From assembly GCA_026261815.1 (NCBI GenBank), contig JAMPIT010000886.1, positions 20,938,001 to 21,002,000 on the forward strand: a stretch of 64,000 bases of DNA, written 5' to 3'. Each line of letters opens with the position of its first letter. Within the stretch, counting starts at the first letter, position 1. A model generated the notes under the pieces. It did no database searches. It had not been told where the DNA came from and saw nothing but the letters and a program-made list of their open reading frames with translations. A program made the position numbers and the translations under genes. The DNA comes from Monarcha castaneiventris obscurior (Eukaryota; Chordata; Aves; Passeriformes; Monarchidae). Below are positions 1 through 11,846 of the stretch, piece after piece.

Positions 1-278
1 GAATCTCGGGGTGCAACAGGAGCGCGCAGCCCAAGACAGGCTGCGGGGACACCCGCTGCGGCGGGGCGACCCAGGAGGGCAGGAACGCCTTTCCCTCCGG
101 GGGCTGTGCCGCTGGGGTGGACGGGGGGCTGGAGAACAGGATTACAGCGCGACAGCTAATCCTCCTCCAGCTCCCGGGAGAGCCGGGTCGCCGGCACAGC
201 GCTCCCGGCAGCGCCGGTGGGTCCCGGGGCCGGGGCGGGCGGCGGGGCGCGGCGCGGGGCGCACAGCAGGCTCCGTAC
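1..278 (-). other. CAMK2G: 5' end of CAMK2G intron 1
   Basis: These bases follow the GTACGG donor on the minus strand and run off the window. They are GC-rich and CpG-dense, as expected for the start of a first intron inside a promoter CpG island. Several long open frames cross them on both strands, but these reflect the scarcity of AT-rich stop codons and have no recognisable protein content. Confidence 0.75.
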
Positions 279-343
279 TTGCCAAGCTCCTCGTAGAGCT
301 GGTACTCGTCGGTGAAGCGGGTGCACGTTGCCGTGGTGGCCAT
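279..343 (-). CDS. CAMK2G: CaMKII gamma, first coding exon (partial gene)
   Basis: This is the start of a calcium/calmodulin-dependent protein kinase II subunit, a Ser/Thr kinase that assembles into a 12-subunit holoenzyme and decodes calcium signals in the cytosol. On the minus strand the reading begins MATTATCTRFTDEYQLYE, then ELG, and ends two bases into the next codon (AA), followed by the donor GTACGG. That split in the GK codon before the glycine-rich loop is where CAMK2 genes place their first intron. Twenty-one full codons are present; the kinase, calmodulin-binding and association domains lie outside the window. The ATG is preceded by A at -3 and followed by G at +4. MATTATCTRFTD matches the gamma subunit; alpha and delta start differently. 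DEYQLYE also resembles beta, but beta has MATTVTC and EDIGKG. I am very sure of the CAMK2 family and fairly sure of gamma. Confidence 0.86.
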
Positions 344-1310
344 GTTCGGGCTGCGGGAGGCTCAGCGTCGCTGGGGCATGGGGCAGGGCGGCGGGGACGG
401 GCCGGGCGGGCGCGCTGCTCGGCGGCCTTCCTCCTGGCTCGGCGGGGCGGCGCGGGCTCCCCCGGCGCCCGGCTCGGCGCTCCCCGCTCCGCCGTGCACA
501 GTCACCGCTCGCCGGGGAGGGGAAGGAGGCTGAGCCTGGCCAGCACCGCGAGAACTGGCTCGGAGACACCCCGCGCCGGCCCCCTCCCTCCGCCGGCCCC
601 GGCCCGCCGCGGGGTGTGGCCGCCGGGGGCGCTCCCGGGGCGCCCGCAGCGCCGTCGCCCGCCGGGGGCTGCAGCCGGGGCGCGGCCGCTCCCCCCGCCC
701 GCGGACGCGGAGCGGGCACTGCAGTGAGCGCCCCCGCCCCGCGCCAAGGGCGGGCGGACTGCGGCGGGCGCGCCCCCTCCCCGCGCGCTCCGCAGGCGGC
801 CGGGAGCAGACCCCGGCCGGGGCACCGCGGGTATTTCTCTTAATTCCCGGCGCGAGGGGCGCCGGGCCAGCCGCGGCCGGATAAGCTTCCTGCGTGCGGC
901 GGAGGGGAGGGAAGAGGGAGCCGCCGCCGTCGCCGCTGCCCTCCCCCGGGCGCACGTCAGCGGGGCTAACACCGGGCCACCCGGCCCCTGCGAGCCGCGG
1001 CCCGCCGGCAGCAGCCGCCCGGCTCGCTCCGGCCGCTCCGTGCGCGGCGAGGGACAGGCGGCAGCTCCTGGCCACCGCCGCCCGTCCCGACCGCAGCCAG
1101 AGCCCGGCTCCCAGCGGAGGGAACCCGGCCCGCTGCGCTGCCGCCCGCGAGCGGGGGAAGCGGGGCCTCAAGCCCTTCTGTGGATCCACCTCAAAGTTGG
1201 GCCCTGTGCTCCCGAGCGCTGTCAGGGTGCCCGACCTTGGGGACGCGTGTGGAAGTCCCCGAGGAAATGAACCATCTGGTGCAGAGGTAAAGCGGTAACA
1301 CGCGAAATGT
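344..1310 (-). promoter_or_regulatory. CAMK2G: CAMK2G CpG-island promoter and 5' leader
   Basis: A block of roughly 1 kb is dominated by G and C with very many CpG dinucleotides, ending sharply near 1,300 where AT-rich DNA begins. It lies directly upstream of the CAMK2G start codon on the minus strand. No TATA box or CCAAT box is evident. GC boxes of the Sp1 type are seen, for example CCCCGCCCC at 732-740 and GGGCGG at 748-753. A CRE half-site (ACGTCA, i.e. TGACGT on the minus strand) lies at 954-959. This is the usual architecture of a broad, TATA-less promoter. The long overlapping frames in this block are GC artefacts. Confidence 0.8.
362..379 (-). promoter_or_regulatory. CAMK2G: short upstream ORF in the CAMK2G 5' leader
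   Basis: An upstream ATG at 379-377 (minus strand) opens a five-codon frame reading MPQRR and stops at TGA at 364-362. Eighteen bases separate that stop from the CAMK2G start codon at 343. If the transcription start lies further upstream, as the position in the GC-rich leader suggests, ribosomes would meet this ATG first. Its context is weak (C at -3, C at +4), so leaky scanning is likely. The transcription start itself cannot be placed from sequence alone. Confidence 0.5.
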
Positions 1311-3505
1311 CTTGAAACTGTTAAAGAGTGAGAACCGGCATTCGCACACACGCGTGGTTTATGGTGATGGGACTTGGACGCAGAGGACAAACAGAAATCA
1401 TCAGTCTCCCAACTACAAAAGAAAACAAACCAGCCTCTGTTGTCTCTACTAGCACAGCATCTGAGAGTGCTGCTGCAGTGCCTTCATAAGCAAGTTTGTT
1501 TTCTCCTTTTACTTAAGTGAGTCTGTCTCTGTCTGAACAATTGCCAAATCTGCTTAATATGCAGATTTATATAGGGCAGTCACTGATCCAGCCAGAGAGG
1601 GAAGGGCTGCGCTGGCCTCTCCTGCGTGACTGGGAGTGCAAGCTGTGTTAAGAACATTCAGAGAGACAGATGAGTGTACCATAAGCCAGGAGTAGCATTA
1701 AACTGATCTGAAAATTAAGAGTACTGTGTAAGTACCATATATTTCTGCGCCGTGTCTGGACTATGAAATCATCATGTTATTCAATCATCGAAAAGCAGTG
1801 ACAGCAGCTACCTGCATATTCCCCCTGCTCCCTGTCTCCAGGTTAAATGCAGCCAGCCCAGTGCTGCAAAGACTACACCGAAGTGATGCAGTGGGCAAAA
1901 ATTCCCTCAGCCTATGCAGAAAGTAGATAGCAAAAGTAGGACAACATAGCAGTAGCATTACAACAAAGCAATACCTCTGGAAGGTGATTATGAAACAACA
2001 GCATTCTGCGTCTTACACCATGCCAGCATTTAAACCTGGAAACCTGCTGACACAGCTGTATAATTCAGAGAACCAACAAATGATCTATCCAACAGGTATC
2101 AGTTGATCAGTCTCCTGCCAAGATAAAAGTGCTCCAACAGCCTCATTTGGTGGTCCACCAGTTTCTTTAACAGAACAGTTGCAGCCAAGGAGGAGAGCAG
2201 TTTGACAACCCATGGTCCTTACCAGGGGAATTGGCTGATAACACGAAATTCAAGTGGGAGATTTTATATACAGAGGTGGGCAATGTTGCTGATACACAAC
2301 CTGCACTGCATTTCCACCATCCAAAATGACATTAGATGTCCTTTGTGCAGGAAAAGTGAGCTGTTAAGTTTGTGCTGTGGTTGCGCTAGGCGATGTCATC
2401 AGGAAATATGCAACCCCTTCCCGATGTTAAAATGTAAAGAGCAACTGGAACAGGGCTCTGTTCCACAACACAAAACTGAGAGTGGAGGATTAGGACCAAA
2501 TTTTAGCGTGCTGTAATGAATAAGCAGCCACAGGGAGGGAATCTTACTTTTATGCAGAGGAAAGCAGTCGAGCCATGACAAAAAAGTACAGCAACAGAAG
2601 AGGTTTACCTAAAGCCATGTATTAAACTGAGAGCTATTCTGCAGTTGAAAACTGTTTTAACTGGTCTCAAGGAGTGTTCTGTGCTCTACAGAAAGCACCT
2701 CATGATTTTTAAGAAGCTCTGATTGCAGTGGTCTCATAAAAATACACGAGGAACGTAAAACAAGGGAGACAAGAAGACGTTTCTCATCTTCAAGTTTTAC
2801 AAGGAAAAGTGAAGTCTGGAAATCAGAAGGGGAACAGAGGATCAAGCGTGTAAAGAAAAGCTAACCATGTGTTCTGCATAGCAAGTGCTACAGAAACAGA
2901 TTGCTAACTGAGAAACTTGTGTTAAGTGAGAAGTGGGATATAAATTGAGTGACAGACTTGATTAAACCAAGTACTGAGTGGGAGACTAAATTATGAGAGT
3001 AGAGTTTTTAAAAGGAATGTAGACAAAATGAAGCAGGAGGAGGGGTGGCAATATGGATAAGAGAGTATTGTGTCAACAGAAAGAAATATTGATGTTCTGG
3101 CTGACATTCCAGTCTACTTGTACTGAGAGCAAAACTGCAAAGAGAGGTGAATCTGGATGGTGCCTGGTCAGAATAATGTTGCAGGGACCAGAAAATATCT
3201 GAACAGTAAGAAATGGTTTTGAGAGCCTGTGCAGTACTAATGGGAGATTCAGCTAATGAACAATAAGTGAGATCCTGACCTAAGTTGTGCAGGATTGAAA
3301 TCTGGAAGCAATGCTTTGCTTTTAGTATTAGCCAGCTGCAGATTTCACATTAGCAGAGTAGCAGTTTTGGTCTCTATCTTTGAAGTAGCACAGTTTGGCT
3401 TATACAGTATTCTGAATGTCAGGGATCTGGGAGGTATTAATCTGATTTTAGTAACTGGAGCTGAGTAAGAGGCACTAAAGAAAGTAAGTAAAATGCAAAG
3501 AATTT
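1311..3505. other. AT-rich upstream flank, no gene recognised
   Basis: Ordinary non-coding sequence next to the promoter island. A 104-codon plus-strand frame at 2,202-2,516 contains a CPLCRK string reminiscent of a RING finger, but the second half of the zinc ligands is not in RING order and nothing else supports a gene. No repeat family is recognised. Confidence 0.6.
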
Positions 3506-3509
3506 AATG

Positions 3510-3571
3510 CAAAGCCCATGGGCGTAAATGGACATTTCCTCTGATGTTAATGGACTTCGGATCAGGCCCCA
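3510..3571 (+). repeat. ancient amniote interspersed repeat (GGATCAGGCCC end)
   Basis: The segment reads like a decayed copy of the widespread old repeat in which an imperfect inverted repeat (AAAGCCCAT... and its partner ending in a CAATGGGCTTT-like string) is followed by GGATCAGGCCC. Here AAAGCCCATGGGC is followed by TTAATGGACTTCGG and then ATCAGGCCCC. The family name cannot be assigned with certainty by eye. Confidence 0.45.
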
Positions 3572-3574
3572 TCT

Positions 3575-6500
3575 GTCCATGGAGCCTAAGGTCAGCTTTG
3601 GTATGTTCAAGAATGTCTGTGGGAAGGCAATAACACAAAAGCATTGGTCTTTAGGGAAGCAGAGTGAAGGACTAAAAAATTAGTTCACAGAAACTAACTG
3701 GAATTCAAACCACCGTGGAAAATGGGAAGGATGCTGGAGAAGATGCATGATAGCATCTTTCCAGCAAGGTTGAACAAGCCCAAGGGCAGCATGTATCACT
3801 GTGCTGAGTGGAGCAGTGCTAGCCAGTACCAGATATGAAGAGAAGGTGTTAGCAAAAGTAAAGGACTTGGGAAGGGTAAGAACGGGTGGAGTTAGAAATC
3901 AGTCTGGGAAGTTGAAAGCAAGAAGCAGAAAAGGAACATGCAGTAAAGAAAATGAGTAGGCATATTTTTTAAATAGACATTTTCTGGGTTTCTGCTGTTA
4001 ACTTGGGATCCCACAAGGAATCAACCAATTTTCCTTTCTGTGCCTCTGCTCTCCAGCCTGCCTCTTTAAAGTGAGTAACTCCTGGTAGGTCTTTATCTCT
4101 CACAAGGCTATTACAGGGCATAAAATCAACCTGCCCTGCTATTGTGTGGGGCTTCCTGACACTACTTCAGTATAGTAACAAATGAAAATGTAAAACAAAA
4201 CATCCAGACATCTAAAATTGTGTAAAATATTCCATCATCTTAAAGTGAGGGATTTTTTGGCAGGTGAGGAAAAGTTTTGAAATTCTTAACTATTATTTTG
4301 CTTTTGAATCTACAAAGAAACATACCTTAATCAAGCATCATTTTATCATGACTGTTCACAGACTCACGTTCATGTTCACAGATTTCATAGGTGATTATTC
4401 ATGTTGGCTATACAAAATCTCAAATTTTGTTTTTTACTTATGCCATTTTTGAGTATCTACCAAGAAAATCAATTGTCTTTAATGTGCCTGGTTGTTCTCT
4501 TCCTTCTCCCAAACTGACATTCATCTGCTGCCTCTGAGGATTCATAAGTGAGGCTGATAAAAATAAAAAGCAGCATGCATAGAAAGAAGATTGGAAAGAG
4601 AGGAACTTTTTAGTGAATGAATATAAAATTTATATTTGAAATAAACGATAGAGTTCTGGAGAGAAGCAAATATTAAATTACCCTATTAGTAGGGACTATT
4701 CAGCCATCCATCTAGTTTAGTGTCTTGTCTTCAGTAGTGACCTATTCCAGATGATAAATGTAAGAGAGAGGGAAGAGAAGGGTATGAAAGCAAGACAGAG
4801 AAGAAAAAGGGAAAGGAATCAAAGCAAGCCAAAAAAGAAATCCATGTAACTATGACCCACGTGCATATTGCTCGCTTCTTGATTAGAGAGTGGCTTTCCT
4901 CCTGACCCCAAGCTGATGATCAAAATATGCCCTGAAGCACCAGGATTGGTAGCCCCTGTAATTTTGATCCTAGCTTGTGTCAGTGCACATGCTATTCTGT
5001 TTCATGTCAACGCCTAATCCTTTTTGATAGTTACTAAGCTATTTAAGTCAATAATATCCCATGGCTCTGAGTGTTGCATGTTAATTATATGGCTCATAAA
5101 ACATATAACTTGATCTCATTGCAAATTTGTTCTATTTTAACATCTCTGAGTGCTTTCTACTGTTACGAGACAGGGGCAGTAGGTGGGGTGTCCCAGTGGC
5201 CAGCCCTGTTCTGTACATCTCGGCTCTTTAGTGCTGTGGGTCACTGCCCCAGGAGCTCAGGCAAAGGAGGGGGCAGCTGTGGTCTGGCAGGGTCTCAGTG
5301 CCTGGGTGCCTGTGGGCAGGCTCTGTGTACCTGCTGGCAGCTGCCTGCTTCCCCAGCCCCCTAGTGAGCCATGGGGACACATGCCTTTCACTGGGATCTT
5401 TCCAAGTCACCTAGACACGAGGTATTTTCCTTGCAACTTTGGATTTCAGAAGCACAGGCTAGGTCCCCAACTAGGAAAGGGAAGCATTTGGTAACATTCA
5501 GTATTTTTAACTGGCATAAGCTCACTCCACACAATCTTTTCTCTAGAGCCTTATCCTACCTTAATGAGGTATTAATATCAGGTTTATTGACTGATTTTAC
5601 AGGCTGTTCTGGATTCCTGCACATCTACATGTGATATAGGCAAAGCCTAGTGGAAGATAACACATGGATAGCGTTGAAGAGCTGAGTATTTCACCCACAG
5701 AGCCATATAGAAGGGACTACAGCAGCCTGATTTTATGTTTCTCATCTCACAAAAATCCAAGTCCCTCCAACACTAGCCTGAGCTCTAGGTTAGAAACTGA
5801 GTGCGCTCCAAAGGACTCACCTTTCCACATTCCTCTTGGAACCTTTCTTTGCTAGAGAGACATTGCTAAACAATTTTTGAATGCTGAGCTGCAGTGTCTA
5901 CTGGCTGCTCTCTTAACTCATCTGTTTTACAACATTTATGCTTTTATCACATCTAAGTTATCCTTTGAAATTTATCCATAAGACCCTATAGAAAACAGAA
6001 AGTATTATGGAAGTTGGACAAATAATGTGAGCAATAAGAATCTCCTCTAGTTCTGTATCTACAAGAATATTAATAATAATGCATTAAAACCCCCAAGTTT
6101 TCACTTCTATCTTCTTGAAACTGGCCAATGTCAATTATTAACCAGGTGAAGAGCAGGGTTTCCCACCATTTACATGGCTACAAGGTCATGTTCCACAAGT
6201 TCCTTTAATAACTATCCAGTAACAGTAACTCGTATGCTAAAATCACCCTCAGATGAGGTTAGCCTCAAAACATTTCATTTCTGTTGCCTTCCTTGGTGGA
6301 TGGATGACAGAGAAACAGATTTTCCTGCTTCACCAGAGGAAGTGAACAGATCCATATGACCAGTGCCCAGTTTAGCTTAACAGTGACTCCAGGCAGCTCT
6401 GCTGTCACTGAAGGGTTACTCTGTGGGTATACGATAGTGGGGAAACATCTTGAACATTCATTTGAATATGGCCATCGCAGTGGAATGTTCAGGGGCTATT

Positions 6501-7145
6501 TTAAGATTCACACTGTTTGTTTAAACAAGATGGCATGACTCAATGACTGTTACGTAAAGGATGAACACAGATTTCTCCCTATATCCCAGATATCTCCACC
6601 AACTTAAAATACTGTATGGAATTATACATATACCATGCTGAATTATATTGATTACTGAATGAATACTGAAAATTAATGCCACATCCTGGAATGGAGTCTC
6701 CCTCTTTTTAAAATAAGATCCCTGTCAAAGGAAAGGCTAATACTGTAAAAAAGATGATGGATGGACAGACCACATGAGCTGAATGCTGCCTTTCAGAGTG
6801 TTGAGAAGAATATGAACAAGTAACTCCCTCATTGCTGGGGTTCACCCATAACCAAAAAGGAATGAGAAATGAGCAGTTTGGTTTCTGGTGATCAGTCAAT
6901 GCGATCTATTGCTACTCCTGAGAGAAAGTCTTCCTTTTAGTGCCAGCTGCAACAAACTTTATTTCTTTGCTTTTTAAAATGGAGCACAGATCACAGGGAA
7001 AACTTCCAGTTTAACTCTCACAACCAAAGTCATCACAACATTTGGCTATTACTAGCTCTATCTGAATTCAATTCAAATTAAGATAAACTAACGTATCTCA
7101 CACTATCCATCTTGTAATTCCATCCTCTTGCCATCTCAGTTGAAC
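3575..7145. other. non-coding flank with a GC-rich patch
   Basis: Mostly AT-rich. A purine-rich stretch lies at about 4,755-4,845. A GC-richer patch at 5,170-5,380 contains short overlapping frames on both strands but no known domain and no CpG enrichment. Nothing else is recognised. Confidence 0.55.
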
Positions 7146-7148
7146 TTA

Positions 7149-7205
7149 TGGCCCAGTCCTTGCGGAGATACTAAGCTTTTTCCATTGAGTTTTCTGTTAG
7201 ATCTT
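7149..7205 (+). repeat. possible ancient amniote repeat fragment
   Basis: The string GCCCAGTCCTTGCGGAGATAC followed by a TCCATTGAGTT-like core resembles the other arm of the old inverted-repeat family seen at 3.5 kb (consensus of the type GGCCTGATCCTGCA...CTCCCATTGACTT). The match is short and diverged. Confidence 0.25.
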
Positions 7206-7209
7206 GATT

Positions 7210-8645
7210 TAAATGGCTGTGGATTATTGTTCCAGAATAAGAGTGCTAGACACCAAAGATACCCTGAAGTGTGTGCAGACTCTTGAGATTATAGAGAGAC
7301 CAAATAATTCCCTTGGGGAATTTTCTATCATATAGTATATTGATGGATCAATCTCAAACTGCAGTCTGTTCAGAACAAGGCATCTGTCTGGTCTTGTTTG
7401 GTAAAATACTGTGCATGTCTGGTAGCATGTCACAGACTGATCAGTTTTAACTCTCAAATCATATCACCCTACCAGTTAAACATCAAACCATGACCAGAAT
7501 TATTTAATGTTAACACAAAAAAATAGAAAATTTTAAAATTTAAAAATGCAGGGGTTTGTTACTAATTTTGTTAAACTTGCAGTTTGAAAGTTTTTGGTTT
7601 TGACAAGGAACAACACCCTGTGCTCCTCGCCCACATGGGAGTGCTGAATTATATGTAACATGACAGAGTCATCCAGCACTGGGATTCTCAAACCTTTTTA
7701 TCCCGAGAGATTACTCTGAATCTGGGAACAGTACAAGCAACATTTAATCATCAAAGCTCCTGGTCCATTGTAAGCCATGAAGTACTGTACTTCCACAGCA
7801 CAAACGTCACTGCCAAAATTGGCATGAACTGGCCCCTCCTGGCAGTCTCAGGAAGTCAACATTTACAGAGCCTGTGCTTTCCTGTCATCACCAGGCAGAA
7901 GTCCTTTCAAATTTAGGACTAAGGCAGGAAGGGTATGTTTTCACTAACAATGTCCACAGTACAAGTACAAAGGAGTAAATGCAGAAGCAATGTCTCTGGA
8001 GTATTTCACCATCACTTTCACCAGCACAAAACTCTCAAATAACACCTGTTAGCAGAAAATACTGGTTTTCATTCTTTTCATCTTTGAATCCTCTTGGTCC
8101 AGTGTTTCACCTCCTCAGTTTAAACAGTAACAGTTTCAAGATGACCTTGACGTTTTTAAAAGAGCCTGTAAAACCTCTCCACTGTAAAACAGCCAGATTA
8201 ACATTTATGCATCATTTTAAAAAAATAAACATTTTAACCAAAATTGCCTGAATGTTTACATGAGGGGAGAGACAGCTCACAGGACTCTTCAAAGAACATT
8301 GGCAGTACCTTCCTACCTCGAGTAAAATAAATTAATTAACACACACATCCTGTTTCACATCAAAAGAAAATCTGGCTCCAATGAACAATCCAAAGGAGAG
8401 GGCCTGTGAATGTTTACAAATACAGCCTGAGCCAACAAGAGCAGCAAGAGGGTATTTGGGAACCACAGCAAAACCTCCACCCAGCAGCTGGACTCTCTGG
8501 TTTCTCCAGGTTTCAGTTCTGCCTGTGTGTAATGAACAGAGAACACACAGTGAGAAAGACAGGCCTGATTTCCCAGCCAGAGCAATAGTAAAATAATGAT
8601 CTACACTCCCCATTACAGCCACAAAACCTGTGGGAATAAGTGAAG
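7210..8645. other. non-coding, no gene recognised
   Basis: AT-rich sequence. Around 7,675-7,710 the phrase GGATTCTCAAACCTTTTT resembles the ends of hAT-Charlie elements, but no matching inverted end or target duplication was found, so it is not called as an element. Confidence 0.5.
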
Positions 8646-8649
8646 TAAA

Positions 8650-8758
8650 TCATGTTTTACAATGAGAGAAACGAGGCAGAGAGTGGGACAGTGACTCTCT
8701 CATGACCTCATGGGAGTGCAGCTGTCATGGAAAGGCAGAATTCAGGTTGCTCCTCCAA
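8650..8758 (-). repeat. MIR-like ancient SINE
   Basis: The plus strand reads TTTTACAATGAGAGAAACGA then GGCAGAGAG, then GTGACTCTCTCATGACCTCA, and ends GGCAGAATTCAGGTTGC. This follows the reverse complement of the MIR core (TTTTACAGATGAGGAAACTG, AGGCACAGAG, GTGACTTGCCCAAGGTCA, GGCAGAGC-GGATT). It is a strongly diverged fossil copy. Confidence 0.5.
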
Positions 8759-8759
8759 C

Positions 8760-11574
8760 ATGAACAGATACAGACACTGGCCTGTTAATCTTGATTTTGG
8801 GTGAAGGTAATGCAGTGGTGCCACTCTGAATTAAATGTCTCAGCTCTCATCAGATTTCTCCCCAAAACTATGCCTCAGCATGTAGTGCCATTCACAATTA
8901 AAAACTCACTGAACATTTTCTATGTTCCTGCATCTCTTTTCTCTGGAGTGGCTGTGGCTGCTACTGCTTTCTATGCCTCCTTCTGAGTGTACTTCATTCC
9001 TTGTATCTTGTTAATAAAAATAAAATGCGAAAGAAAAAAAGATGGCTCTTGACAGGTTAAAAAAATTACACCCAACATCTGTCAGTTTGGGTTGGGATCC
9101 CCATTAAGAATCCACCACTGTGAGTCTGCAGTGACACAGACTTCCTGCCTTTGAAGGGCAGTAGGCAAACACACCTGACCGTGCGGAAACACAAATATTT
9201 GCACATTTGGAAGCCCTCAAGTGTCTAATTTCTATACTGCAGAGGAGGGTGTTATTTCCATGTTTAATGACCTTATGTTACATTTGAGGAGTACCAGTGA
9301 AAAAAATACATCCTAGCAGCAGAGTAAGATGCTAGCTTGCGGCTGTTTGTTTGTTGAGTACTTGCAAATCACAGAGGTGGGTGCGAGTGTGTGAAGCAGA
9401 ACCCTGTTTCTGGGCATGAAGATGTGGATAAGGTGACTCACGCTGAGGTGCACACGTGCACATGCGACTGGATGGTGCATAGGCCAGGTGGATGTAGGCA
9501 CTGCAGTCCCACAAATGGGAACAGAGAGATACCACAAACCGTGCAAGAAAAGATGAAAGGTGTTTTTACATATCTATTCCAAGACACACAATATGTGTAA
9601 AGGCCAAAGATCCAGAAACAATAGGGAGGAACTGACTCAAAGTGAGCTCCCTGCAGCAAACAAGGATAGGCTAGTGGGTGTGTCAGAGAGAGAGTGACAA
9701 AGCATTTTATGTTTACATGATAAAATAACTGCTGTCAATACAATTAAGAGCCAAACTCCATTTAGCTTTTGCTTCTGAGTGAGTTTGGAAGAGAATGTGC
9801 ACTCTATGATCCCACACAGCTGTAATATTCAGCTGTCATTCTTACAGGAAGAGCAAGCTCCCCGTGGAAATCACACCTGCTAGCTGTAACTAAAATTCGC
9901 AGAATTAACATCTGTCTCAGTTTTGGCATCTGTCTCTATTCCTAGACATGCACAAGGGGAGGTGAAAGCACAATCTGGACTGTTCCTGGCTCCACTGGGT
10001 GGTCCTCAAGGCCAGGGCTGGGATGGTATTGGCCCAGAAGCTGGGGTAATTCATTTGACAAATTAATTATGCCAGTTGAGGACTTGAAAATCCTGTTCCT
10101 AGCCCACACTTCCTTTTGACAAGAGAGAACAGGGGAGTTAAAAACTTAGTTCTATTGCATGTCACTAGAAATACCATTTCAGAGTAAAACTCGAGTGTTT
10201 TACAGACACACACGAAATGTTTGAAACTCCTATGTGATTCCATTTCTCTTGCTTTGAGAAGAGCTTCATATAATGTTCATATTTTTCTGTCAACAACTTA
10301 GCTCCTTTCTAAACCTAAATATTGCCAATTTATTTAAATCTGTACCATCATCCTTTTGTCCTAGGGGTCTAATCCTCTTGTTCTCTTGGGATGGTATGCA
10401 TTTCTTGGTAACTGAAACTTTCTCTATAATTTTCTAAAGAATATTTACAAAGACTGATACCACAAAGGTGACTGCCTAGATCAGCAGTTCTTTTCTGTAT
10501 GTGAAACATTGTGATGAACGCGGTTTTGAGCTACAATTACCACTCAGCTGATTTAGAGATGAGGCCTTCTTATGGACACCATGCACACTTTGAGCAATAA
10601 ATTTATTTTTTGTCTCTGTCTACCTACTAACAAGCAGGCCAAACCTTACAGAAATTATCTCAATGCCAGAGATTAGAATCTAGCTTCCTGTGTTGGCAGT
10701 TACTTTCTTGAGCTAGAACTTTGTTAGTTATAAAGTGTATAGCCAGAACAATAGCAAATGCTGTATTAAGTGAAAAGGATATATATTATGAGTGGTTTTT
10801 GGTTGCCTCAAGTCTATCTTCACAACACATTAGCATAAAGCATTGCTCAAACACACAACATGTTGTTGCTCTGGCCCTAGGCTGGTACAAAGACAAGGCC
10901 CAGCAACAGCGACATTCACAATTCAAGTTTCCAGCATGACTTCTCCAAATGCCAGCACATGCTGGGCTTGTGTGCCACCCTGGCCATGTGTGTTGCTTCT
11001 GGGACTATTTTTACTTCTGAAACTGTTTTAGGAACAGGAACAGAGGGCAGGTGACATTCAGGACTCATCTGTGGCTTTCAGCACCACCTTGGAAGCAGGC
11101 ATGCCCTTCGGGAATGATACTTGTGAGGATCCATCCTCATGTAAGTCCACCAGCACAAGCAAGAGGGAAGAGAAACACTGCTGAGCACTTACTCTGTATA
11201 GATTGTACAGGGACATTTTCCAACAGTAAATATTTAAGAAGCAGCGGGGGAAAAGATGCAAGCTGCACACAGCTGAAACAGATGTGGGACATCTGAGTGA
11301 AGGGTGAGGAAGAGAAAAAGTATCAGTGACTGTTGGAACAGTCCTGCTACTACTGACTCATAAGCAAAAAGAGGCCACTGTGGGAAAAACTGCAATCCAT
11401 TGCCAATGCAATTTTACATTTATAGAACATGCATAAGTATGGCAAGATCTCAAGACCTACAGACGGTGAAAGTCATCAGGAGATCACAGTACATAACGCC
11501 ATGAAAGACAGTCCAAACCAAATAGCTTCAAATTTCTTCCGTAACAGTCAAAAAAAGTTAGTAGAAAAGGAGGA
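8760..11574. other. non-coding, no gene recognised
   Basis: AT-rich DNA with scattered short frames. TTCAGCACCAC at 11,077-11,087 equals the left half of a REST/NRSF site, but the right half is imperfect and displaced. No gene or repeat family is recognised. Confidence 0.5.
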
Positions 11575-11730
11575 GAGCGCGGGCTGAGCTGCGTGCTGCA
11601 CTGGAGAGCTCTGATCCCTAGGCAGGAGCTGGAGATGCTCGGCCGCGCTCAGGAAAGCAGCGTCGGAGACTCCTGGCGGCAGCGGCCGCGCTGGCCCTGC
11701 GGAGCTGCGGCCGAGCCTGACGGCGAGCGC

Positions 11731-11815
11731 GGCCACGGCCACGGCACGGACCGGACCGGCACGGCACGGCACGGCACGGCACGGCACGGCACGGCACGGC
11801 ACGGCACGGCACGGA
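11731..11815 (+). repeat. ACGGC pentanucleotide tandem repeat
   Basis: About ten perfect ACGGC units run from 11,756 to 11,815 and are preceded by degenerate GGCCACGGCCACGGCACGG-type copies. Each unit contributes one CpG. Because the unit is 5 bp, it stays open in several frames, which explains the long reading frames here. Confidence 0.95.
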
Positions 11816-11816
11816 C

Positions 11817-11846
11817 GGGGTGGGGGGGGGGGGTGGGGGGGGGGGG
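11817..11846 (+). repeat. G-tract, potential G-quadruplex
   Basis: Three runs of G (4, 12 and 12 bases) are separated by single T residues. Such a tract can fold into a G-quadruplex and is prone to replication slippage and sequencing error, so its exact length should be treated with caution. Confidence 0.9.

Noticed and set aside
11..1390. Several GC-rich frames of 130-340 codons on both strands over the first 1.4 kb
   Set aside because: They are stop-poor because of base composition, overlap one another and the true CAMK2G exon, and lack any protein resemblance.
2202..2516. Frame with CPLCRK string, RING-finger-like
   Set aside because: Only part of a zinc-ligand pattern is present, the spacing does not fit a RING domain, and there is no splice or promoter support.
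7675..7760. hAT-Charlie-like end (GGATTCTCAAACCTTTTT)
   Set aside because: No partner inverted repeat or target duplication could be found; too short for a call.
8801..9045. 61-codon frame followed by AATAAA and A-rich sequence, considered as a processed pseudogene (weak likeness to COX7C around PFTIKN)
   Set aside because: The similarity is short and could not be verified; no target-site duplication or clean poly(A) tail.
11077..11100. REST left half-site TTCAGCACCAC
   Set aside because: The right half is imperfect and displaced by three bases; isolated half-sites are frequent.
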